Assembly (NCBI GenBank): GCA_032164245.1
Contig: JAVMKO010000022.1
Span: 248,001 to 312,000 of the forward strand
DNA length: 64,000 bases
Source: Sternotherus odoratus
Taxonomy: Eukaryota > Chordata > Testudines > Kinosternidae
Direction of reading: 5' to 3'
Under the pieces are notes generated by a model. That model was given only the letters and a program-made list of their open reading frames with translations, made no database searches and had not been told where the DNA came from. Shown here piece after piece: positions 54,852-64,000 of the stretch. Position numbers and translations under genes: made by a program. Numbering within the stretch: the first letter of the stretch is position 1; every line of letters starts with the position of its first letter.

Positions 54852-55216
54852 TTCAACATGTGACATGGAGCAAATCACTGCTGTGGAACGCTGCTTTCCC
54901 TGCACAGCGAACACAGAGCAGGTTGGTGGAAGCTACCTCACAATGAGGGAAGCCACCAGCATCTAAACTGTGACACCCCCATCACACCCCTTTCTCCAAG
55001 GTCCCTTCTCCATGAGGCACCAACCATACAATGTTCCTTCTCCCTGAGGCCCTGTCCCCCCAGGCAGGACCCACAGAATCCCTCTTCTCTCCAAAACTCC
55101 ACCCTGTCCCCCCTCCATTGTTCATCCTCACAGCTAGTTAAAAAGTCCTGGGGCCATGGCCCTCTAAACCCCCCTGTTCCGGGGCTCCAGACACAGAGCT
55201 AGAAAAGCAGGTGTAG

Positions 55217-55218
<2 letters not shown>

Positions 55219-55285
<67 letters not shown>
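55219..55285. repeat. (GT)n microsatellite
   Basis: About 33 uninterrupted GT repeats; the mirrored CA tract at 52138 lies 3 kb upstream. Confidence 0.95.
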
Positions 55286-55286
<1 letters not shown>

Positions 55287-55897
55287 CAGACAGACACTAC
55301 TGTGCTGAGCCAGTGAGGGAAGCGGGGGCTGATGTTTGGGCTGTCCCCCCTCCTTCTGCCTCAGTACTGGTTGCTCCCAGCAGCTGCCTGAACATAGAGA
55401 CAGTGTGCTGACACACTCACTCTTCCACAACACACACATTCCCCCAACACACACACTTTCTGCTCTGACACACACTTCAGTTGAAAAGCAGCTAAAAAGA
55501 AGCCGGGCAGAGAAGACGCTTTAAGGTCACTTCCCAGCACAGATTTTCCACTGGGGTAGCAGAAGCTGCTAATCCTGGTGTCCTTGATCGCAATGGAGGC
55601 TGCAGGATCTGACACAGGAACCTGCACTCCAATATCCTGAGCAGAGAGGGACAGTGTTTGAGCAGCCTTCCCTCCTTTAGCTCTCTGGGAAAAGCAGCTA
55701 ATGAGAGCAGCTCCTCACTCCCCCTGCAACTCTATCTTCTCCATTCCCGGACACCTCCCCCTCCCCTCACACCACAGGGAACCTCCCACCTGGCCCCAGT
55801 CTTTGTCCCCCCCTTTCCTGACATGTGTTTCTGGATGGTGCACAAATCCCCCCCCCCCCCCCCCCCGCCCAATTAGGGCCTAGCTTGCCCTCAGAGA
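55286..55897. other. No gene; poly-C tract near 55850-55866
   Basis: No supported gene. A homopolymer C run interrupts the sequence shortly before the LINE fragment. Confidence 0.45.
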
Positions 55898-56107
55898 ATG
55901 GATACTACCAGACATCCTCACACTGCTCTTAGATGGACACCACAGGGAAAAAGAGGCAGACTGCTGGGAACGTGGCGAAGAACTATCAAAGGTGAAATGA
56001 AAAATATGGGAAAGACCTGGGATGAAATCTACTGGCTAGCCCAAGATCGAGTTGAATGGAGAAGAATGGTTGATGCCTTATGCTCCATGAGGAGCGAAGA
56101 GGATTAA
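55898..56107 (+). pseudogene. Non-LTR retrotransposon ORF2 C-terminal fragment
   Basis: About 69 codons end in a stop after LCSMRSEED. The protein contains KRGRLLGTWRRTI, GKTWDEIYWLAQDRVEWRRM and VDALCSMRSEED. This is the C-terminal signature (RGRP-TWRRT, then W-ALA-DR-WR) I associate with RTE-like and related LINE polymerases. The upstream reverse transcriptase is missing, consistent with 5' truncation. Which LINE clade it belongs to is uncertain. Confidence 0.65.
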
Positions 56108-56924
56108 CTTGCCCTCATAAGAGGGTGGAGGGCCAGAAGCTGGAGAAGTCTCACTCAGGCCCTGGAGTGAGTGGGAAGGGAGGCAAGATAGCTGAAGTGG
56201 AGCAGTGCTGGGGAAGGGCAATGGGAACTGGGCAGCTCCAGCCTGTTAAACCCCCAGGCTGCAGGCCTTGATGAAGCCCTATGAAAAGATACTGGAAGTG
56301 CAGAGGGGCAACCCGGTGATAGGCAAAGGCAGCAGGTCCTAACCCCTTGCCAATGATGAGTGGCACTGACAGAATGCAGCCTGCCCCAGTGAGCGGGGGC
56401 TGGATGATGACTGGCCATAGCCACTGAGGCAGGGTGGGTTGAGGAGTTATGCTGGGAGGGAGAACCCAGAATAAGGGGTTAATTCAGGGGCAGCACCCTA
56501 AGGTAAAGGGGACTGGGGTCCAGCAGAGACAGGTGTCATGCCCTACATGTATGTTTGCTGATCTGCAAATAGTATAGGAGCATGCACTGAATTGAAGAAA
56601 GAATTAGATCAGTCACTCAGGATAAATACCTTGGCTATTAGTCACGTTAATCAGGGGTACAGACCCTGCATCTCATTGGTGGATTGACAAAAGACCAGAA
56701 GTTCAGTCAGAGTGGAAGTCAGATCATCCAACAGAATAAACATCTGCTCTAAAAAGTAGAAGAAAAAATTAGAACTAAAAGTTCAGGGAATCCCAGCAGC
56801 AGATAGGACAACTTGGGAACCTGCTCAGAGACTCTGTGCATTCAGATAAAGTGATAAGGGAAAAACTGTTTCTGAGGGGATCTGTGTAAAATGTTTCACT
56901 GAATTAAGTCTCAGGGATTATCTA
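56108..56924. other. No gene recognised
   Basis: Probable continuation of the LINE 3' region followed by unassigned sequence. No supported open frame. Confidence 0.4.
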
Positions 56925-57135
56925 TATGGGCAAGTTAAATCGCTCTTACTTGCTGGCTCAGAGGTGTGAAAAATCACCCACACCAAGTACAGCAAGTTTG
57001 AGCACTTTAAAGCACTAATGTGGACAGGCTCAGCTCCCAGTGCTCGGAGCTAATCCCCCCATCAAGGTGGATTACCAGAAGCACTGGCACCCACAGCAGT
57101 GCTTTGAACTTTGTAGTGTAGACAAAGCCTCAGTA
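56925..57135. mobile_element. Old MITE
   Basis: GGGATTATCTATATGGGCAA at the left and TTTGTAGTGTAGACAAAGCC at the right form imperfect inverted ends of a family common in turtles (from memory). No flanking duplication was identified. Confidence 0.5.
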
Positions 57136-57160
57136 GGTTAGATCAGACAAAGAGGAGATG

Positions 57161-57335
57161 CAGTGGATTCCGGTTAATTGGGACACACCAGGACCAGAAC
57201 AATTTGGCCTGATTAAGCAGCTGCCCCAATTAACCAAAGTAAATAAAAAGGGATGCTTGTTTCCGTTCTTTGCGATGTGTCCCAATTAAGAGGCTGCCCC
57301 ATGTAACCGATGGCCCGATTAACCGGAATCCACTG
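57161..57335. mobile_element. Tc1/mariner- or pogo-like MITE, 175 bp
   Basis: The ends CAGTGGATTCCGGTTAAT match perfectly as inverted repeats over 18 bases. TA follows on the right (57336-57337), while the left neighbour is TG, a likely decayed TA. Internal GGGACACA/TGTCCC extends the pairing. No coding capacity. Confidence 0.85.
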
Positions 57336-57489
57336 TACATTGACTAGGCATTGGGATGCCTGTGCCTTTAAGAACCCAGCCCTGGGAAGCCAATGCTGAG
57401 AGGGGATGTCTGTGGGAGGGGGAAATTAAAAAGCTCCTTTGCCCCCCACCATTTTGGCAAACACTGGTGTCTCTGTCCCACTGGGGTAA

Positions 57490-57908
57490 CTGAGCGCATG
57501 ACATATGAGGAGAGGCTGAGAGAACTGGGATTGTTTAGTCTACAGAAGAGAAGACTGAGGGGGAATTTGATAGCTGCTTTCAACTACCTGAAAGGGGGTT
57601 CTAAAGAGGATGGATCTAGACAGTTCTCAGTGGTACCAGATGAGTAATGGTACCACTGACAAGGAGTAATGGTGTCAAGTTGCAGTTGGGAAGGTTTAGA
57701 TTGGGGGAAAACTTTTTAATCTAGGAGGGAGGTTAAGCATTGGAATGGGTTCCCTAGGGAGGTGGTAGAATCACCTTCTTTAGAGGTTTTTAAATTCAGG
57801 ATTGCCGAAGACCTGGCTGGGATGATTTAGTTGGGATTGGTCCTGCTTTGAGCAGGGGGTTGGACTAGATCCTTCCTGAGGTCCCTTCCAACCCTAATAT
57901 TCTATGAA
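57490..57908 (+). mobile_element. CR1 LINE 3' end, about 420 bp
   Basis: CATATGAGGAGAGGCTGAGA, CAACTACCTGAAAGGGGG, CCTAGGGAGGTGGTAGAATC, GGGTTGGACTAGATCC, CCCTTCCAACCC and ATTCTATGAA give a nearly full-length CR1 3' region including the end of ORF2-derived sequence. It is the best-preserved CR1 copy in the window. Confidence 0.9.
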
Positions 57909-58344
57909 CTGCTACCCCCCATGCCCTGCCTGTGCTGGGTTTTGCCCTCTGCCAGTGCCTCACTCCTGGGCTTAACACTTCCTCCTCCCCTATCCCTGAT
58001 TTTCCCTTTAGTCCCCTCTCCTAACACTTCCTCCAGCTGCTTGACCCCCCAACCAGTAAATTTCCACCCCCTGCTCATACCCTGGCCGCCATAACCCCCA
58101 CTCCGATTCACCCCCTTTGCCCCTTCTTAACCCATGTCAAAAGCAGTTGGCAGACTCTTACAGGTAAGGAGAGCATGGTGAAGGGGAGTGGCTTCAAAAG
58201 ATGTGTACACACTGTAAATAGCACATTCCTATGCAGAGCACTACACTGCACCAGCAGGGAGCCTGAGTGATGGGGCTTTCCCAGGGGAAAGGAGTGGGGC
58301 TGGAGTGAGAAGGTCACTGGCTGTGGGGAAGGGCAGGCAATGGG

Positions 58345-59474
58345 GTCTGGGAATGTGACTAGCAGGCAGTGGGGGTGCTACTGGGTTGGGCATGGTGGGG
58401 GAGGGGAAGTAGCTGGGACTGGAAAACGTGGGGCTGGGCCCACTCCATAGGGGGACACTTGCTCCTCTCTCCCCTTCCTGGGCCTTCCCAGACTCTGTTG
58501 CCAGCAGAGAATGCCCCCCCCCCCCCAGGCATCCGGGTCTCAGGCTCCCCCAGCCTCTGCCCATTAACCCTCTTCCCAGTTCAGAAATCACTCAGGGGAA
58601 TGATTTCCCACCAGAACAAGGACAAATCCCTGCAAGCAACAATGGGGGGGCACCCCAAACCTGAGATGTGAACTGGCCGTGGGCAAAATGGGAAGAAAAT
58701 GGGGTACAATTGGGGGGAGGGGAACAGACCTTCCCAGGGATGGGAGAGAAAAGGGGGGGGTCACCCTGGATGTTGCTCGTGGCTCTCTAGGGAGAACGGG
58801 GGCCGGACAGGAGGGGAGTCCCCAGGGCGGGGGGGCAGCGATAAATCCGATGGGATCTCAGCCCCCCCTTTCTACTCCCGCCCCTCAGCGGTCACCTGCT
58901 CTTCTCCCCCCATGTCTGGGCCGCTCAGACATTTTCCACCCGCCCCTTTCCCCAGGTCCCCCCCGCCCGGTCTCACTTCTCCCCCCCACCCCCGCCCGGC
59001 AGCCTCCCGCCCTTCCCCATGCAGGGACCCCGGGTGGGGGTCCCCTCCCGGCCCCCAGCCCCGCCCCCGGGGCTCGCGCCGGTACCTGGAGGCGGCAGCT
59101 CCGCAGCGGGGCGGGCAGAGCCCGGGGCGGCCCCAGGGCGGCTCCAGCGGTAGCGGGGGCCGGGCCGGGCACGGGGGTCACGAAGGTCTCCCCGGCACAG
59201 ACTCTCCTGCCCCCCACCCCGCAGCGCCAGGGAGCAGCAGCGGGGGAGCCCGGCTCGTCCTCCCCCTGCCCAACGTCACTTCCGGTCCCTGAAGAATCAG
59301 GAACTACATCTCCCAGCCTGCAGCAGGGGCGCTTCCGCCTTCTCTAGCCCAGCTACGGGTTGTTGTTGTCTACTGCGGATGTTCCATTAAAACTCAACTA
59401 ACCGTTCCACTGCCGCTTCCGTGATCTGTGCTGGGGAAGGACCGTTATTAACCCCTCCGTGCCCGGCCGCACCA
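58345..59474 (+). promoter_or_regulatory. CpG-island promoter and non-coding first exon, copy B
   Basis: Paralogous to 48540-49680 over more than 1 kb. The GC-rich core carries CACTTCCGG (59277-59285) and AACTACATCTCCCAGCCTGC (59302-59321), ETS and ZNF143-type sites in the same order and spacing as copy A. The conserved exon segment (GGGGAAGGACCGTTATTAAC to CCGGCCGCACCA) ends at 59474 before GTGAGTGAG. It lies 3.3 kb upstream of the coding exon at 62805, so it is the probable promoter of that zinc-finger gene. Confidence 0.7.
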
Positions 59475-60284
59475 GTGAGTGAGAGACCCCGGGTGGGGGC
59501 GGGAAAGAGACTCTCAGACCCAGGAACTGGGCAGGAGCCTCGGAGCTGCCTCAGCCCCAGTGGATCCGCCCCCGCCCCGCTGGGATGGGGGAGAGACTGG
59601 GGCCGGCGGCGGGTCCTCTGTGGTGGTGGTGGGGGTGGGGGTGGGGGTGGGTGGGTGGGGGGGGGGGTGTCTGGCGGGGGAAGGTCAGTAGGACGGGGGG
59701 GGCGGTTGAACGGTCTCTGCGCAGCAAGGAAATTCCGGGGGGGGGGAGTGGCGGGGGGGAGGGGAGTTGCCCCCAGACCGCAGTTCCCAGCCACCTGCCC
59801 ATCCCTCACTGCTGCCCCTCCCCTCCCCCAGGGAACCTTCCAGATCCCCCTCCCCCACCCTCTTAAAGCAGCTTCTCAAAGGGCTCCCTGCCCCCCATGT
59901 GAACAGTGGCTGGGGGGAAACTGTTGACGTGTTGGACAGTCCTATAAAATCCAGTCAAATCGTCTCTCTTTTCCTCCAGTGAGTGAATAGCAACAGATAA
60001 TCCCCTCAGATTTCGGTCTTTTTCTCTCATGTTATCAGTGGCGTAGTGATGCATATTCTCTGCAGATCTCCAAGGTTGATCTAAAAAACCCTAAACATTT
60101 GCCCCAATTTTTCTCTAGTCCATTTCTAACTGAATATGCTTTGAGATTTCCCAACTCTCTAAATATAAAATGCAAAGAAAATCTCAGATTTACACCTTTT
60201 CTCAGATTCTTGAATATGGATATAAAATACTAGCATAAGTGCCCGGCGTTGCTCGGGTCAGTCGAAGGTGGGGAGGGGGCAGAC

Positions 60285-61435
60285 AGTTGACACCCCTTGA
60301 CCAACCCCAACACCCACACCTCACCCCTCACCCACCCCGACACCTTCCCACCCCCCCGACCAACCCCGACACCCCCCCGGCTCACTTACCCCCCCGACCA
60401 AACCCGACAACCCCACCTGACCCCCCCAAGCAAACCCAACACCCCCACCTCACCCCCCGACCAAACCCGACACCCCCACCTCACCCTCCGACTGAACAGT
60501 GTATTTAATAATCTATGTGCTACACAGTGCACCGTGAGCCGGGGGGGGGGGTTGGGTTTGGTCTGGGGGGGTGGGAAGTTGTCGGGGTGGGTGAGGGGTG
60601 AGGTGTGGGTGTTGCGGTTGGTCAGGGGGTGTTGCGGTTGGTGGGGGGGTGAGGTGGGGGTGTCGGGTTTGCTTGGGGGGATGAGGTAGGGGTGTCGGGT
60701 TCGGTCGGGGGTAAGTGAGCCGGGGGGTGTCGGGTTTGGTCTGGGGGGGTGGGAAGTTGTCGGGGTGGGTGAGGGGTGGGTGTTGGGGTTGGTCAGGGGG
60801 TGTCGGGTTTGCTTTGGGGGGTGTCGGTTTTGGTCGGGGGGTAAGTGAGCCAGGGGGTGTCGGGTTTGGTCGGGGGGGGTGGGAAGGTGTCGGGGTGGGT
60901 GAAGGGTGAGGTGTGGGTGTTGGGGTTGGTCAGGGGGTGTTGCGGTTGGTGGGGGGCTGAGGTGGGGGTGTCGGATTTGCTTGGGGGGGTGAGGTGGGGG
61001 TGTCGGGTTCGGTCGGGGGGTAAGTGAGCTGGGGGGTGTCGGGTTTGGTCTGGGGGTGTTGCGATTGGTGGGGGTTGAGGTGGGGGTGTCGGGTTCGGTC
61101 GGGGGGTAAGTGAGCCAGGGGGTGTCGGGTTTGGTCTGGGGGGGTGGGAAGGTGTCGGGGTGGGTGAAGGGTGAGGTGTTGGGGTTGGTCAGGGAGTGTT
61201 GCGGTTGGTGGGGGGGTGAGGTGGCGGTGTCGGGTTTGGTGGGGGGGTAAGTGAGCACCCACCCCGACACCTTCCCCCCCAGACCAAACCCAACACCCAC
61301 ACCTCACCCCTCACCCACCCCGACACCTTCCCACCCCCCCCAGACCAACCCCGACACCCCCCGGCTCACTTACCCCCCGACCGAACCCGACACCCCCACC
61401 TCACCCCCCCCAAGCAAACCCGACACCCCTCTGGG
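60285..61435. repeat. Strand-switching G/C-rich minisatellite
   Basis: On the plus strand the repeat is C-rich at 60285-60490, G-rich at 60540-61255 and C-rich again at 61257-61435, so the array inverts twice. In the G-rich part, five blocks of 86-181 bases each begin GTGAGC and end GGTAA (starts near 60533, 60714, 60844, 61024 and 61110). They are built of smaller pieces such as GGTGTCGGGTTTGGTC and GGTTGGTCAGGGG. A 45-base AT-rich spacer sits at the first switch point. The Pro/Thr/His-rich open frames here are artefacts. Confidence 0.85.
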
Positions 61436-62218
61436 TGGCTGGGCAGGGGGTACATTGTCAGATTGGTGGATTCTGGAGCTTTGGGATTTCGGGTGGTTGT
61501 GATGTGCCCAGCTCTGAGGCTCTGGGTATCTCCTGGAGGTCGGTATCACTGGTGGCCTGTCAGCTGCTGAACAGTGGTGTGGGCATCTCTTGAGAAGGGA
61601 GGACGGGGTTAGAGGGAGCCTGGTGCTGTTCTACGGTTTCTGTCTGGGTCCCCCCACAGACTCCTGGGATCACTGTCACGCCCAGTGCTAGCCTAGGGGC
61701 TGTCAAGCAAGCAGTGTGAGGGGTCCCTCTGTAAAGCATCAGGGGATCCCACGGGGGAGGAGGGAGTCCAGGCAAACACCATGGCATGTCCTGCTAGAGG
61801 GCAGGTGGGTGTCCTAGGCAGGCAGCTGGGGAATCCCAGCCATGCCCAGTCACCATGATCACTTTCTATCCACTTATCAAACACTGTGATGTGAAATCAC
61901 AGATTTTTCTTTTCTCCTGTTTGGAAAACTGCACGAACTTCTGGTTCCATCGGGAAATTCTGTGCCCCGAGTCCCTGTCCTAGATCTGCGGGGTTAGGGA
62001 GGTGGGAAGGGGGTTAGCACTGCCTCACAATGGTCTCTTCCATAGCACTCTGTACTCATTTTTTCTGACATCTGGTTTCATTGAGAGATCATTGTTTTTT
62101 TAATGCAGTGACTCTGGATTAACAAGGAGTGACTCCAGAAGGACAGTGGGGCCAATGAGATTAGCAATTCTCCCTGTGAGGAGGGGCTCTCATTAGCTGC
62201 CCTCCCCAAAGAGCTAAA

Positions 62219-62298
62219 GGAGGGAAGGCTACTCAAATGCTCTGTCCCTTTCTGCTCAGGAGGGAAGGCTACTCAAATGCTCTGTCCCTTTCTGCTTG
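62219..62298. repeat. Tandem duplication of a 40-bp unit
   Basis: Two adjacent copies of a 40-base unit starting GGAGGGAAGGCTACTCAAAT differ only near their last bases. Confidence 0.9.
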
Positions 62299-62804
62299 GG
62301 GTTCAGCTACCTCGATCTGATGCTGAAGTCTCCACTGTGATGTGGGAGATCAGGCTTAGCAGCTGCTGCTCCCCCAGCAGGGGGTTCTGTGGTGAGAAGT
62401 GACCATAATTAAAGGTTCTTCTCTGCCCGGCCTTTGTGAACAAGAAAAGCAGCAGACAAAGGAAAAGCTAGTTTCTGACTCCATATCCCTCCTGCTGAGG
62501 TGTGGCTTCAGTGGGGACAGTGTCTGAGGGAATCCCCTAAAAAGGACTTCTTTGGCTCTGATTTTTTCTAGCCTTGCGTTCAGAGGCTTTGTCACAGGAG
62601 GAGGGGATGGAGAAGGAGAAGGGAGATTAAAAATGTGTCTGTGGGCTTAGCCTGGCAGACGGGGCCAGGTCTAAACTGTAATAAAGACATTGAGCATTTT
62701 CCCAACTTGGCAGACTCTAGGTCTCTAGGATGTCTGTCTGCAGGGAAAGAGCCTGGGGAATCGTGATGTGAAATTAACTAAAGCCTGTTTTGAAACCTCC
62801 ACAG

Positions 62805-62914
62805 TTGCCCATCTAACCCTCCCAGGCTGCAAAATGACGTCCATGTTTCCCTCCAGTTCATCCAGTCCCCCCAAGGGACAGGTAAGAGAAATGTCTGCAG
62901 AGGAGCCAGTTCAG
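62805..62914 (+). CDS. First coding exon of a probable KRAB zinc-finger gene
   Basis: An acceptor (CCTCCACAG) precedes the exon. The ATG at 62834 opens a frame reading MTSMFPSSSSSPPKGQ, then VREMSAEEPVQ, and a donor GTAGGG follows at 62915 in phase 0. The ending EEPVQ matches the leader that reptile KRAB zinc-finger proteins carry just before the KRAB A box (typically VTFEEVAVYF in the next exon). A second in-frame donor, GTAAGA, lies inside at 62882, so the exon could also end at 62881, 11 codons earlier. The KRAB and C2H2 finger exons are outside the window, so the family assignment rests on this leader and on the ZNF-style promoter upstream. Confidence 0.6.
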
Positions 62915-63169
62915 GTAGGGATTATCAGGGGGTTGCTGATGAGTTCTTGCAGGAGAGAGAGGGACATAAAATACACCAGAGATGAGAAGGTTTTGCACAG
63001 TCTGGCTTGGAAGTTGGAGTGAGGCAGGAAATGTGATTCTCTAACACCCTCCCCCCCCCCGCCCCCATGCTCGCAGGTTGATACTAAGCACGGGGTCAGG
63101 GTAAACCTTCCCGCTCCCCAAGGCTGGGGAGAAACTTCAGATGTTGCCAATCTCAGGTCCCAGGGTCCC

Positions 63170-63897
63170 TTAATGGGCTGCTGTAATCACTCTGACCTGG
63201 GCAACGGAACGGGCATTTGCTCCTACCTAATTAAAACGGGCTTCACACCTGCCTTCTGGAGTCTGTTGACAACACACTCTACCGCACTTCACCATGGTCT
63301 CCCATGTCGCTGTGGCCTCCCGCACCGCTGCGGTCCCTCCACACCTGCATGGCTCCCCGCTTCTCTAGACGGTCCTCCCATGTCCCTGTGGCCTTCCGCA
63401 CCACTGCGGTCCCTCCACACCTCCATGGCCCCCCATGTCTCGAGCGGCCGACGTGCTGTTTCTCTCACGGTCACTCTCAGTCCAAAGATACTCCTCTGCC
63501 AATTCTCACTTAATCACCGCTTCCAGAGATTCCATCCAGTTTTATCTCTCTCTCTGTAGGAAGCCCTCCCAGCCTGGGCCCAATCCTGCCCGTTTTTACC
63601 TTCTGCCCTTGCAGAAGGCTCCGCTCACCTGGGACCGATCCTGCTTTCTACTTTCTAGAGCCTCTGCCGCTGCAGAGACTCCCTTCCTGGGCTCGGAGCC
63701 AGGTAGACACAGCCACGCCACTCACCCATAGCGCGCCGCTCCATCCCAGACCACCAGCTGGCTCACGACTGGCATTCACATGCACAGCTGGCCCCCCCAT
63801 CGCTCCACCGGGGGCCATCCTGGTCTGCGCTGCCGGGCCGGCAGCCGCTGCCTTACTTCCCCTGCCTTCGGCCACCTGTGGGGGTCGTCTCCCCCCG
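63170..63897 (-). mobile_element. Possible leader and gag region of an LTR element
   Basis: Read on the minus strand, this follows the primer-site-like sequence below. Two tandem copies of a 74-base unit (about 63296-63369 and 63370-63444) sharing GCGGTCCCTCCACACCT on the plus strand are present. No zinc knuckle or protease is visible, so assignment to gag is not shown. It could instead be unrelated GC-rich sequence. Confidence 0.35.
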
Positions 63898-64000
63898 CCC
63901 TGCTCTGCTGCGCCATTTGTTGCAGGGGGCTTATCTCGTCGCCGGGAGAAATGAGGCCTCACACAGGTGGCTAGTTGGAAAGTGGTGAGTTTATTGGAGG
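63898..64000 (-). mobile_element. Probable 3' part of an LTR plus primer-binding-like site
   Basis: On the minus strand, AATAAA (plus 63990-63995) is followed after about 70 bases by a CCCTGCAACA terminus at 63918. Two bases inside lies TGGCGCAGCAGAGCAGGG (plus 63898-63915), which starts with TGG like a primer-binding site. The matching tRNA was not identified. The start of the LTR is beyond the window. Confidence 0.45.

Larger units (their letters stand above)
59475..62804 (+). other. Presumed first intron of the zinc-finger gene
   Basis: From donor GTGAGTGAG at 59475 to acceptor CCTCCACAG ending at 62804. It holds GT/G-rich simple sequence (59620-59700), the 60285-61430 minisatellite and a 40-bp tandem duplication at 62219-62298. 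No other exon was recognised. Confidence 0.5.

Noticed and set aside
58679..59347. 222-codon frame across the copy B CpG island
   Set aside because: GC-rich Pro/Ala/Gly composition, not conserved in frame in copy A, and it covers the promoter and the non-coding exon.
60386..61307. Pro/Thr/His-rich minus-strand frames
   Set aside because: They coincide with the G-rich minisatellite and change with its copy structure.

Overview
The window is vertebrate nuclear DNA, most likely from a turtle. Evidence: several CR1 LINE 3' ends with the terminal TCTATGA signature, MIR-type SINE cores, many short hAT and Tc1/mariner/pogo elements, a Harbinger element carrying separate Myb-like and HARBI1-like genes, solo LTRs, eukaryotic tRNA genes with internal A and B boxes, spliced exons and CpG-island promoters. 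The species call is inference from repeat content. Unbroken host protein-coding sequence is almost absent: the only convincing host exons are the 5' exons of a probable KRAB zinc-finger gene at the right edge.

Layout. 1-721: the end of an LTR retrotransposon on the minus strand (gag/protease fragment, tRNA-Leu-type primer site, complete LTR). 1345-1461: a LINE reverse-transcriptase fragment. 1458-6188: a nearly complete Harbinger transposon with two convergent broken genes and a 722-bp solo LTR nested in it. About 6960-8523: another LTR, split by a 506-bp hAT element with a perfect 8-bp target duplication. 8980-9097: a small MITE. 9261-9860: a minisatellite of about 40 bp.

10055-39597 is the dominant feature: a continuous array of about 29.5 kb of an extremely G-rich repeat. 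Each unit carries the core GGCTTGGCGATGCGAACC, then a run of about 7-16 G, then a purine-only spacer. The array has higher-order structure: paired marker units recur at 3.75, 3.37 and 6.52 kb. It also has sequence variants that match CpG decay, and one 200-N gap. Its C-rich strand is free of stop codons in all three frames over many kilobases, which gives spurious proteins close to 10,000 residues.

39.6-48.5 kb: nested transposons, including a foldback retroposon with a 12-bp target duplication, hAT elements inside CR1 and inside an LTR-like host, a pogo-like MITE, and CR1 and MIR fragments. 48.5-49.7 kb and 58.3-59.5 kb: two paralogous CpG-island promoters, each with an ETS site, a ZNF143-like site and a non-coding first exon ending at a GTGAGTGAG donor. 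Between them lie a tRNA-Ser relic, an intact-looking tRNA-Thr(UGU) and a tRNA-Cys(GCA). The right-hand promoter is followed, across an intron holding a strand-switching G-rich minisatellite (60.3-61.4 kb), by a coding exon at 62805-62914 typical of reptile KRAB zinc-finger genes. The last 0.8 kb looks like the start of another LTR retroelement on the minus strand.

All repeat-family names come from motif recognition and target-site logic. No database search was run.
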